DNA of 64,000 nt from Antedon mediterranea. Its lineage: Eukaryota > Echinodermata > Crinoidea > Comatulida > Antedonidae. Under the pieces are notes generated by a model, which saw only the letters and a program-made list of their open reading frames with translations, was not told the DNA's origin and did no database searches. A program made the translations under genes and the position numbers. Below, one piece after another: positions 36,101-44,825 of the stretch (position 1 is the stretch's first letter; each line of letters starts with the position of its first letter). The stretch is taken from contig NC_092673.1 in assembly GCF_964355755.1 (NCBI RefSeq), positions 21,457,001-21,521,000 on the forward strand, given 5' to 3'.

Positions 36101-36828
36101 AATCCTTGTATTTTTATTAATCTCATTTTCAATTAAAATCCTAATTTGAGCGCTCACTGGCTAAACCCAGGGGCCCTGGAGCTTATGGGGGCCCATGAGC
36201 AGTGGCCAAAAGGGAAAAAACAGGCATTAAAATAGGCCTATGCCGAAAAAGCTAAATACACCTGAGGCCTCCAGCATTGGAACTTGGAGGGCCACTTAGG
36301 CTTGCTAACCCAGGAGTCTCAGGCCTCTGCTTTACACCACTGAAAGCCATACAGTTTACACTGCCGCATGCATACATCTATAAAGCAACCATTTACAATT
36401 CCATATTTAGAATCTATTAGTGTATTTAGTAATTGCATATCAAATCAACCAAGAATTTTGGGATATTATATGTTGCTAGATCTCAAAACAGCTGTATCCG
36501 ACTGGTCACTTACGAGTTCGAATGACTCGCAAAAGATCTGCTTGTAAACAGCAAGGAGTCTGCGGAGCTCTATTTTCTTTGAAAAAGACCAGTCGGATAG
36601 GGCTTGTTTATTCGTACAATTATTGCTAAATAATATTGTATGTAAACCATACTTTCAATACAGGCCAAGACGATGTCAAGATAACCATCATTGTAATGAG
36701 AAATAAAAAATAATTATAAGCATTTTGGTTTTTTTTAGGTGATATGTCACACAGCAGCAGATAAAGAGACAGACAATTCACATGGAATTGTCACCAGGAA
36801 GCTGCGATCAAGACAGACAAAGATTTAA
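24198..36828 (+). CDS. KIF20B: Kinesin-6 family motor KIF20B (MPP1/MPHOSPH1), complete, 17 exons
   Basis: Plus-end microtubule motor needed for late cytokinesis and abscission in vertebrates. Exons: 24198-24440, 24920-25181, 25434-25627, 26097-26229, 26473-26691, 27114-27297, 27488-27640, 27900-28062, 28372-28572, 29132-29271, 29448-29616, 29936-30241, 30507-30735, 32516-34833, 35165-35354, 35909-36096, 36739-36828 (TAA at 36826). All phases fit and give about 1,793 aa; human KIF20B is about 1,820. Motor: KVYLRIRPF near residue 70, P-loop GVTNAGKT (157-164), the long kinesin-6 loop-6 insert (about 170-320), switch I NHCSSRSH (382-389), switch II DLAGSE (417-422), motor end FSAIAKQ (511-517). 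Coiled coil about 585-1640. The tail [15 protein letters not shown] and closing RKLRSRQTK match the KIF20B C-terminus and separate it from KIF20A. ATG follows an acceptor-like TTTTTACAG; an in-frame ATG at 24132 is an alternative start. Confidence 0.95.
26811..26947 (+). mobile_element. Hairpin MITE, family A, copy 5 (KIF20B intron)
   Basis: Starts TAAGCTCTATCTACACTATC and ends TAGTGTAGACAGAGCTTTA, with the interior ATGTGACATGCCCATATATG shortened relative to copy 3. Confidence 0.82.
28066..28205 (-). mobile_element. Hairpin MITE, family A, copy 6, abutting a KIF20B splice donor
   Basis: The left end TTAAGCTCTATCTAAACTAT begins at intron position +4 after the exon ending at 28062, so the element supplies part of the donor hexamer GTATTA. 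Interior is in inverted orientation (GATGTGCCCAAATGTGGTAG ... GGGCACATCACA). The right end AGTTTGATAGTTTAGA is partly decayed. Confidence 0.82.
28595..28745. repeat. ~70-bp degenerate repeat in KIF20B intron 9
   Basis: Three occurrences of a CCTCCnGnAAGCGGCCACCT-like word, at about 28602, 28673 and 28727, spaced 54-71 bp. Origin unknown; it fills the intron just after the tandem donor at 28566/28572. Confidence 0.5.
29745..29868 (+). mobile_element. Hairpin MITE, family A, copy 7 (right terminus lost)
   Basis: Left end TTAAGCTCGGACTACACTAT, then full family interior through ACATCACATTTTTTTTGTCA and AACTA. It is then interrupted by A-rich sequence, so the right terminus is absent. Confidence 0.78.
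30794..32439. mobile_element. ~1.65-kb inverted-repeat element filling KIF20B intron 13
   Basis: Perfect 15-bp ends CTACGCTCGCGCTAA and TTAGCGCGAGCGTAG. Near both ends lie TTCGCCAAA/TTTGGCGAA words in inverse orientation (30818-30841, 32343-32415), giving a foldback structure. The interior is AT-rich on the left and more GC-rich at 31780-32320. It includes one copy of the repeat seen at 22000-22330. No transposase was recognised. It occupies most of the 1,780-bp intron. Confidence 0.6.
32516..34833 (+). CDS. KIF20B: KIF20B giant coiled-coil exon (exon 14)
   Basis: A single 2,318-bp exon supplying residues about 866-1638, nearly all E/K/L/Q-rich coiled coil. It opens [15 protein letters not shown] and closes with Cdk-type site MDVTPLQ and the basic cluster RRAKKRKS, a likely nuclear localisation signal equivalent to the human KARKRKS segment. 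Tandem in-frame repeats begin at 33013, 33277 and 33541: two full 264-bp units and one of about 240 bp lacking seven or eight codons. Confidence 0.93.
33013..33783 (+). repeat. KIF20B: In-frame 264-bp (88-residue) coding tandem repeat
   Basis: Three units share [22 protein letters not shown] and LLKKERTL. The second halves of units 1 and 2 differ at only a handful of bases, which indicates recent duplication or conversion. 88 residues equal eight 11-residue hendecads, but not a whole number of heptads. Confidence 0.9.
35666..35826 (+). mobile_element. Hairpin MITE, family A, copy 8 (KIF20B intron 15)
   Basis: Ends TTAAAGCATTGTCTACACTA and ATTTGATAGTGTAGACAGAG then CTTTA. The interior retains ATGATGTCATGTCACTACCA and GGGCACATCACAC. 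It ends about 82 bp before the next exon. Confidence 0.85.
36145..36346 (-). mobile_element. hAT-like MITE related to 15801-15954, inverted
   Basis: Shares GAGGCCTCCAGCATTGGAAC-type, GGCCCTGGAGCTTATGGGGG and AGGCCTCTGC blocks with the hAT MITE in reverse order. It ends ...TACACCACTGAA, an imperfect hAT terminus. Target duplication not identified. Confidence 0.55.
36493..36603. mobile_element. Small inverted-repeat MITE (GACTGGTC family), copy 2
   Basis: Inverted ends TATCCGACTGGTC and GACCAGTCGGATA. The interior CAAAAGATCTGCTTGTAAAC and AGCAAGGAGTCTGCG matches 10935-11095. It lies in the last KIF20B intron. Confidence 0.65.
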
Positions 36829-36934
36829 GAACAAACAAGGATCTTAATCAATTATTGAAATGTAAATAATCACTTCTTCATACCACCTTGTGTAAAACGT
36901 TGTACAATAGTATACAACCGTATTGACCTATACG

Positions 36935-37554
36935 TTAAAGCCCCATTCCCTACGTTTTTTAGATCTAATTTAAGATCACAAACTATATTTAATGTAAAAA
37001 TAATACTATATGGTTTTCGTCTTTAAACGGTTAAAAATGTGAAAAATAAGTCGATTCTAATAATTATAGCGGCCCGCTATAAATCCCAAAATGTATTGCG
37101 CGCGGATTGATATTTTTGTTTTTCACCTGTAATTCGCCCACTTTTCGATCGATCGTGAGGCCAAAACAAATGGAAGACTCCTAACTTTTCAGAGAAAATA
37201 CCGGGTTTTCCCCAATTTGTATCAACGGAATCTGGCAAAAATAGAAAGACAATTAATGCAGCAACTATACAACGTCAGGCTAGGTATATAGCTCGCGTAC
37301 GATGTTCGTACGTTACCGATGTTTACCAGCTAGGCCTACAAAACTAAGCCTAGCTAGGCTAGGCCTAAGACCGTCCACGAGAGGTCGATCGCCGCGAGCT
37401 ACTTAGGTAGTGCATAATTGTTTCTCACTTTTTATCATATTTTACCATAAAACGTACATTTAAGACAAGAATTGACATGGTTTAATGTTTTTAAAGTGAT
37501 ATATATGTATTATTTTCCAAAAAACGTCCAAAATTGCAGGGAAGGGGTCTTTAA
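36935..37554. mobile_element. TTAA-flanked non-autonomous element, copy 2
   Basis: TTAA at 36935-36938 and 37551-37554. Terminal AAAGCCCCATTCCC pairs with GGGAAGGGGTCTTT. It is about 140 bp longer than the copy at 12778-13258. It starts 107 bp after the KIF20B stop codon, so it may lie inside the 3' UTR. Confidence 0.65.
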
Positions 37555-37936
37555 AACCGATTCATTTGGACACCCTTATACAAGGGCGATTCCTATAAGA
37601 GCAGTATGTGTGTTAACACTGCGGCCAACCCCTATTAAGGGGACACCCTTACTCAAGGGCGATTCCTATAAGAGCAGTATGTGTGTTCACTGCGGCCAAC
37701 CCCTATTAAGGGGACACCCTTATACAAGGGAGATTCCTATAAAAGCAGTATGTGTGTTAACACTGCGGCCAACCCCTATTAAGGGGACACCCTTATACAA
37801 GGGAGATTCCTATAAGAGCAGTATGTGTGTTAACACTGCGGCCAACCCCTATTAAGGGGACACCCTTATACAAGGGAGATTCCTATAAGAACAGTATGTG
37901 TGTTAACACTGCGGCCAACCCCTATTAAAGGGACAC
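37555..37936 (+). repeat. 73-bp minisatellite, about 5 copies
   Basis: The unit begins GGACACCCTTATACAAGGGA and includes AGAGCAGTATGTGTGTTAAC and GCGGCCAACCCCTATTAAGG. It starts directly at the right TTAA of the preceding element. Because 73 is not a multiple of 3, the 127-codon frame through it (37472-37855) reads successive copies in different frames, which argues against a protein. A related sequence (GTCCCCTTAATGTCCGC) appears near 58710. Confidence 0.9.
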
Positions 37937-38360
37937 TTTGTTTCGTCCTGGAAGGTGCCCCCTTATTGGTGGTTCTATTCTATGTGATATGATTTACATT
38001 AATACAAAATCACATTTATATATATTAATACAAAAATACAGTATTTTTAACTATTGGTATCTACCAAACAAATGTATATTAATCACTGATATATATACAG
38101 TATATAAACAGGTGTTTAAAAATACTGTGTGACTATAAAGCATAAATGTAAATGTTTACATATAATATTTGTTATAATGATTTTTATACTGTATCATTAA
38201 AATACCAAATTACCAGTTGTTGTTTTCAAGTCATATTTATTTTTGTTAAAATCAATACATGTAATAGGGTTGACCCAAAATGGAATTATAACCGCCATAC
38301 CGTACCAAAATGTCTATAAATCAAAACACTCAGACATACCTTATTACACTCCTGTGGCAA

Positions 38361-38467
38361 TATTCACCAATCACACTTAAGCGAGATATTTTCCTTAAAT
38401 ATTATTTCACTTAACTCAATAAATATTTCCCTTAAATTGTATTCACTTAGATAGTGATTGGTGAATA
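38361..38467. mobile_element. ~107-bp MITE
   Basis: Inverted ends TATTCACCAATCAC and GTGATTGGTGAATA enclose AT-rich sequence with repeated CTTAA/TTAAG words. Target duplication not clear. Confidence 0.7.
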
Positions 38468-38469
38468 CA

Positions 38470-39200
38470 GCAACTGATCTTACTAATCTATGCCTGGTTG
38501 GTGTTGTCCTTGGTAGGGTTTTGATATAAAATAATAAAACTAAAAAAAAGTAGTTGGAGATGACCATTATTAATCAGTTTTTATAACATGTTTTGATAGC
38601 ACTTTAACAAAACCCCTACTGGATGTTACTACTGGGCGTAGATTAGTATGACCCTACAACAAAATGCAGAGCATTGCACTAGCATAATCTTTTCGGTGCA
38701 ACTACTAAACTTATAGGTGGGGAAGAATGTTGCAAAATATCATTTAATTGTATTTCATGTATTTGTATTAGCCGACTTAAAAAAAAAATCATATCACACC
38801 AAATACTTTCTACTTAAGCACCTCAACTAATTACAGTAATACCGTACTTTTTCTACTTATTCCACGCCTCAACAAAGTACTATACTATTCTATACAGTTT
38901 CAGTTACTGTACCGTTTCACTAAGCACTGCAACATGGCCCTCCACCTACTGGTAAATCCTGGTACTGACGTACTAAATCCTAAATCATAAATATTTATTA
39001 TTTGCACCCAGACTTGTAAAATTAGTTGATAGGAAAAAAACGTATAAGGTACAATACAGTAATAGAAAAAGATGTAAAGTATAATTTTAAAATAATTAGA
39101 TTACAACTTTATTGTCCAATAAAATTAATGGAAAATAATACAGTTATGTTATTTTTATAAATATTCAGGATATAGATGTAGATTTGAAATAAAATAGATG
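38470..39200. other. Intergenic DNA between KIF20B and ZRANB1, no gene
   Basis: AT-rich with many TACAGTA/TACTGTA words. TTACAACTTTATTGTCC near 39101-39118 resembles the 3' end of some non-LTR retroelements but is too short to classify. Confidence 0.4.
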
Positions 39201-39229
39201 AATTTAATAATTTATTTTTTTTCTGTTAC

Positions 39230-39679
39230 GATAACGTACATACGGTTGACGTAAATCCCGTCACGTCTGTCAACATTTTTAAAGGCCTCGTCGTGAGTGG
39301 GTTAATGCGCATGACAATAATGACGTTTTTTTAGCCAGCAATATAATAACAAAAATGGCTGAACAAGAGGAATTAGGCATCTTCTGCTGATGAAATAAAC
39401 TGCTGTTTGTTGGTTATTTTCCGTAATTATCTGGTCTAGTTCATTTTAGTTGAAAAATGATTATCTTATACTAGGTAAAGGGTATTTTGATAATCGTTCT
39501 GGTATTTATAAACCAGTACGTGACTTGTATTTTTGTTTGATAATTTGCTAGTAGGTAGGCTAGGCCTAGCCTGCAGGCCAACGCGGATCATTTAGTACAG
39601 TGCGGTCTCGTACAGTGTACGACAGTAGTAGGCAAGGACAGATTGATCCTACTTTAATTGTCGAGTTGATGGACGAAAG
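39230..39679 (+). promoter_or_regulatory. ZRANB1 promoter/leader region with non-coding exon and uORF
   Basis: A donor AAAG|GTAATT at 39679/39680 and an acceptor TTTTAAG|G at 40057/40058, twenty bases before the ZRANB1 ATG, fit a spliced 5' UTR. Within the leader an ATGGCTGAA context (39355) opens a short uORF (MAEQEELGIFC, stop 39388-39390). ATGGC in an AAAAATGGCT setting also resembles the YY1-type motif found near many TATA-less starts. Two CRE-like TGACG words (39251-39330 area) lie upstream. The transcription start is not defined. Confidence 0.4.
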
Positions 39680-40077
39680 GTAATTTTTTCAATGCTTTCT
39701 ATTATTAAGTAGATAGGCCTACATAGGTCTCTAGCTGAATGACTGAGATATGATTATTAATATTATTATTAGTTTACTTACAAACAATACAAGAACGAAA
39801 AAGTGTTACTACACTGTTGTTAGTGTTACTGTTATTAGTAGTAGACCTCTAGGCCTAGATACTGTAGGCTAGTGAGAAATATGAATTAAGTGTAGGTTCC
39901 CAACCTATTCACCGAAAATAAAGATTCATTTGTAAATTTAAATATATAGAAGAAATCAAAATTTTGAATTAATAAATAATTCAGAATTTCAGATTAATAT
40001 TCAAAATTATGAACTTTAAAAGTATTTCAAACAACACAATTTCCTCCTTTTTTTAAGGGTTCCACTAGCAAAGGATA

Positions 40078-43000
40078 ATGTCAGGAAATAGTAATAAATG
40101 GACTTGTGAATACTGTACATATATGAACTGGCTCAGTTCAGTTCATTGTACATTATGCCACGCACTTCGACCAGTTCAGTGGATAACACCAACATCTCAA
40201 GCATCACTTGTTTCCCAACAAGAGACTATTAGTCTACCTCGGTCACTTTCCCAGTGGCCCTGCAGGGCATGTACATTTCTCAATCGAGCACATCTTACAA
40301 AGTGTACAACTTGTTATACACCCCGTGGTTCATTAGCCCCAGCTGTGGATAAAAACAACCGCGCCATCACACGAACTACCTCTATGAACCGTGTCCCCGA
40401 AATATGCCAACCATCGAACAATGAACGAAATAGAGCTGGTAATTTGGCCATCAAGAAATGGTCTTGCCATGCATGCACTTATGAAAACTGGCCTAAAGCT
40501 AAAATGTGCATCCTATGCCACCACCCTCGACCACGATTACCAGTAGAGTCAAAAGTGAGTTCTTTATCTGTTTCCCGTGGTTCCCCGCCTGAGTCTCCTC
40601 CGAGAAGTCCGGATGGCAATATAGAGTTCCAGCAAGTAGGAGCAGCAGCTGCAGCGCCACCACCTATGAGTAACATTGAACATGAAAAACGTGTCAAACA
40701 AATACGTAGACGTTTGCGCAAGTCAGACTGGCTATTCCTGAACGCCTGCGTCGGTGTTGTAGACGGTGACACACAGCCTGTAGAAGCCTACCTCAGCTCA
40801 GGCGGGGATCCCACCCGACAGCTCACACATGATGAAACCCTTTTCTTGAACAGACCTAGTGCATTTGATGCAGGTCTTACATTAGTTCACCTTGCCATAC
40901 GTTTTCAAAGGGAAGATCTTTTAGCCGTACTCCTTACAACAGACGTTTCAAGTCATGTTGTCAAGCGACCTCCATCGCAAGTATGTCCAGATCTAGCTGC
41001 ATGTATACGTAAGGAAATCTCGTCAAATTTACGTCAGCGTAAAGGAGATTTCCCATGTTATTTTGCAACAGATATCGTAACATTTACACTTCCTGGTGGT
41101 AAGCACGCTTATTTTGTTTAGTGAACATCTTTCCGAATTAACAAATATAATATTTGAACCAAGTCAAAGTAAAACTGTTTTCATCCCTCACTGTGGGAAA
41201 CTAGTGCTGTGTGTATGTGGTGCTGTGGCATCTTTATAAAATCATTTGATTAAAAACACATTGTTATATATATAAAATAGAATTTGAAAAAATTTTAAAC
41301 CTCGCAAAAAGGGACAGTTTCCAATATTGGACCACCAAAGTATTGTGGTTTAACCACCATCATAAATCAATCATTTTTTGCATCATATTTTCACTGACAT
41401 TTTACACAATTTGTTTTTAGAAATTGAAGAACTACCACTTTCTACTAGAAATCAGTTAATGGACGAACTCCTTGATGGTGATGTACAAAAAGGTATGGTA
41501 ATAATTTATTTTTTTTATTTTTGAAGAATGAGATAAAACATGACCACAAACAAACATTAAGATGTTGAGGAAAAGGCCTCAGTGATAAATATCTATTTGA
41601 CATTTTCGTTTGCAACAGATGTCTGCGATTACTACGAATTAAAAAAAATAACTAAAGCATTCATGATCTTGCAACCATTTTTTATTTAAATATTCAGAAT
41701 TGGAACAAGAGTCCACCATCATTAATTGGAGTTTAGAAATAACAGGCAGGTTAGGCAGTCGTCTCTACGCCCTCTGGAATCGGACAGCTGGTGACTGTCT
41801 GCTAGACTCCGCACTTCAAGCTACATGGGGAGTGTTTGATGCTGACTGTGTTTTGCGACGGGCACTTGGTGAGAGCCTGCGAGACTGTTCTATGAAGTAG
41901 GTGAACATTCCTTAAAGATGTTATATCTTCTATAACTAAATTTTAAAACTAAATATCTAAAGGTTGCTCAAAAGATACACTGTACTCTACATTTTATAAC
42001 CAATGAAGCAGAACTGATTTGCTAATTTTCAATGATTGGTGAATGATCAGAAACTGAGTTATGATAAGCAAATTGTGAACCCCTTTTGGTTTGTGTTACT
42101 GGATGTACTATGATGGCTGATGTGTGATATATTTTAGTAACTTGTTTGGTCTGTGTTATACTATGTTTTTTTTTTATATATTTATTATTATATTTATGTC
42201 AACTTCATCACTGTTTACTTGATGCAATAAAGGAAATAAAATAAATAAATAAAATAAATTTTCATCATGATGTCGTCTGTTGTTGATGATGATGTTGTAT
42301 AGTGCTTATCCCAAATCAGTCAGATGATAAAGAAACATTCTGAGTAAAGTACTTACAGTTATAACAGTCTTTGGCTTATTCAAAAAGAAATCCACCCTCC
42401 TTAAAAATACAATGTTTGTGGTCATAATAGGTTTTATGCTAGATGGAAGGAGTATGAATCTATGCAAGTAGAAAGTATGCACTTTTCTCTGGATGAGGAC
42501 CAGTGGCTGCAGGATTGGGCACTGATGCTAAGTCGTGCTGGACAACCAGGGGCAGCTTTAGAGCAAACACATATCTTTGTTCTTGCACACATACTGCGTA
42601 GGCCCATCATTGTTTATGGGGTGAAATTTATTAAGAGTTTTCGTGGTGAAAATCTAGGATTTGCGAGATTTCAAGGTGAGAAGTACTATTTTTTTCCACA
42701 TTTTCTCCCAGATTACAAAGATAACTGAATGTTTATGAATATGTGTTGTTTTCTGCATTAAAATATAACACAAAGGCTTCACACAAGCAAATTGACAATA
42801 TTTAAGCCATTGTACAACCATCTGAAAGGGGATTCACCTTACATAGCCACCATGCGATACCACTAGTGACGTCACACACTGCACTCCTCTGTTGACCTAA
42901 AAAAACCACCTCCCATTTTTTAACTTCATATGTTGGCATGTATGTTAACAATCTAAACATTCATTAGATATTTGCATTTATATTGCTGTTGATGGGGAAG

Positions 43001-44825
43001 TAACTAAACATCCTTGGCCTATAGTATTAACTAATAAGCCTATTTTATGCAATTTAAGCACAAGCTATGAATGCTTTCTTTCAATTGAATTATCATTTAT
43101 ACTACTAGTACTTGGTAATTATGGTGGAATGTTCTCAGACATGTAAAACATTATTTAAATCAGTATTTACACAGACACTTTTAAATGTTTTGGATTCAAT
43201 TGTAGTACAGTATAGTAGTCAATGTGTTTCAGTAAATTGTATCCAATATGTAGTACTGTTTTAGTACTGTATACATACAATTTGTCAAGTATGTACTTGA
43301 CCTCTGACATGGGTTTGACTCATAGAACATATTATGATCAATTTTATTCTGTGACTAATAAGCAATAAATAATAAGCTAATTTCTATGACTAATAACAGA
43401 GAGAGAAAACAATATTAAAAGTGTATTAAAATACTGTTTTTTTCATATATATGCATGCATACCATGATTGCTTATAAGCTTGTCGTGAGGTATATACCAT
43501 ACCATGTACAGTATTTTAGTGGGCCATACAGTACTGTAGTGGGTCGTACAGTACTGTAGTGGGTCGTACAGTACTGTAGTGGGCTGTACAGTACTGTAGT
43601 GGGCCGTACAGTACTGTAGAGGGCCGTACAGTACTGTAGTGGGCCGTACAACCAAGCCTCATATGTGAAAGCGTTAATTTCCCATCCTGCAAATTGAAAG
43701 TTGTCCATTAGAGCACTGAATGTTAGAGAATGAGTCACAATTTTCTATGTATTTTATGCAAAGATAATATAAATAAACGGAATTGTTTGCTTGCTGTAGT
43801 TACAACAACCAAAACCAAAATTCCTGTAACACTGATATCTTATTGTGAGATTCATTACTATGTCCTAATTTTCCATTTGTGTATGTTTAATAGGTGTCTA
43901 CCTCCCTCTTCTGTGGGAGCCTAGTTTTTGTTCGAAAAATCCAATAGCACTAGCCTACACTAGAGGGCACTTCTCAGCTCTTGTTGCCATGGAGACGGAA
44001 ACCGATGATAATATCGGAGCCGGTGCTAACTTAGACACTGAGGATGATGCTTGGACCGTCTGTCTACCATTGTCTGACAGTGATGGAAAGATACTACCTG
44101 TTCATTTCATATCGTCCTTACAAGTATGTGCTTCAAATTAGATTATTTTAACAGAAATTCTGTATGACAGAGTATTGTCTGTGTACAGTGGTGTACACAG
44201 GTGGCAATGCCCATGGTTTAGCACTCCTACGGATAGACTGGGTAGTTGCATTTAAGCTTCTCAAGCTCTGGAGCCCCTAAACTCTGGGGCCCTGGGTTTA
44301 GCTAGTGAGCTCTCATAGCCATCTGTGATTTACCAAAGACTTGGTTTGATAGTGTAGACAGAGCTAGTTTAACCTTAGAGGGTGGGGTAATACTCAAACA
44401 TGGGATGATTATACTAGAATTGAATTAATGGATTTACCATAACTTTTGTATTTAAATTTAGCCTAAATTAGGGGATGGGATTATACTTGGTCATGTACTG
44501 TTATGTAAATTGGTTGAATGCCTGTGTCAAATCAATTCAATTCTTTCAAATTCATTCCACAATTTGTTTTGTTCTACAGTTACCATTAGCCTTTTGCTTA
44601 CAAATAAAATAAGAATTTTCTATTGATAAAATAAATGCTAATCAAATTTTATTTTAGGTTGGAACAGAAGAAAAGCTTCTTCGTGATTGGTTGGACTGTC
44701 GCATGACCTGTGGTGGTAGTCTCGTCGCACAACAGACTCAACCTCGCCGTCTACCTGTAATTGTTGGGCAGATGATTGAAGAATGGTTACAGAAATATCG
44801 CCATGCCAACCCACATTGTACTTGA
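40078..44825 (+). CDS. ZRANB1: TRABID-type OTU deubiquitinase, complete, 6 exons
   Basis: Cysteine protease that in vertebrates and flies cleaves K29-, K33- and K63-linked ubiquitin chains and modulates Wnt/APC signalling. Exons: 40078-41098, 41421-41492, 41698-41896, 42431-42675, 43894-44123, 44658-44825 (TGA at 44823); 644 aa against about 708 in human. Three NZF ubiquitin-binding fingers: W8 with C10, C13, C24, C27; W60 with C62, C65, C76, C79; W128 with C130, C133, C144, C147. Each keeps T-F/Y and N. They are followed by a serine/proline linker, the AnkUBD ankyrin-like region (about 210-345), and the OTU domain. Catalytic residues visible: Cys398 in AGDCLLDS and His538 in TRGHFSALVAME. 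The acidic C-terminal extension of human TRABID is absent, which explains much of the length difference. ATG chosen because NZF1 starts at residue 7, as in orthologs. Confidence 0.96.
43497..43655. repeat. 20-bp palindromic minisatellite in ZRANB1 intron 4
   Basis: Seven tandem copies of about GGGCCGTACAGTACTGTAGT. Each contains the palindromic core GTACAGTACTGTA(C). Overlapping minus-strand ORFs through it are simple repeat translations (TTVLYGPLQYC). Confidence 0.9.
44188..44335 (+). mobile_element. hAT-like MITE in ZRANB1 intron 5
   Basis: Starts CAGTGGTGTACACAGG and contains CTCTGGAGCCCCTAAACTCT and GGGGCCCTGGGTTTAGC, alignable with the hAT MITE at 15801 and its relative at 36145. The right terminus is decayed. 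Confidence 0.5.
44341..44367 (+). repeat. Solitary family A MITE terminus
   Basis: GGTTTGATAGTGTAGACAGA followed by GCT is the family A right end, with no interior or partner end nearby. Confidence 0.6.

Noticed and set aside
37472..37855. 127-codon ORF downstream of KIF20B
   Set aside because: It runs through a 73-bp minisatellite whose period is not divisible by three, so repeat units are read in shifting frames. No conserved protein is possible.
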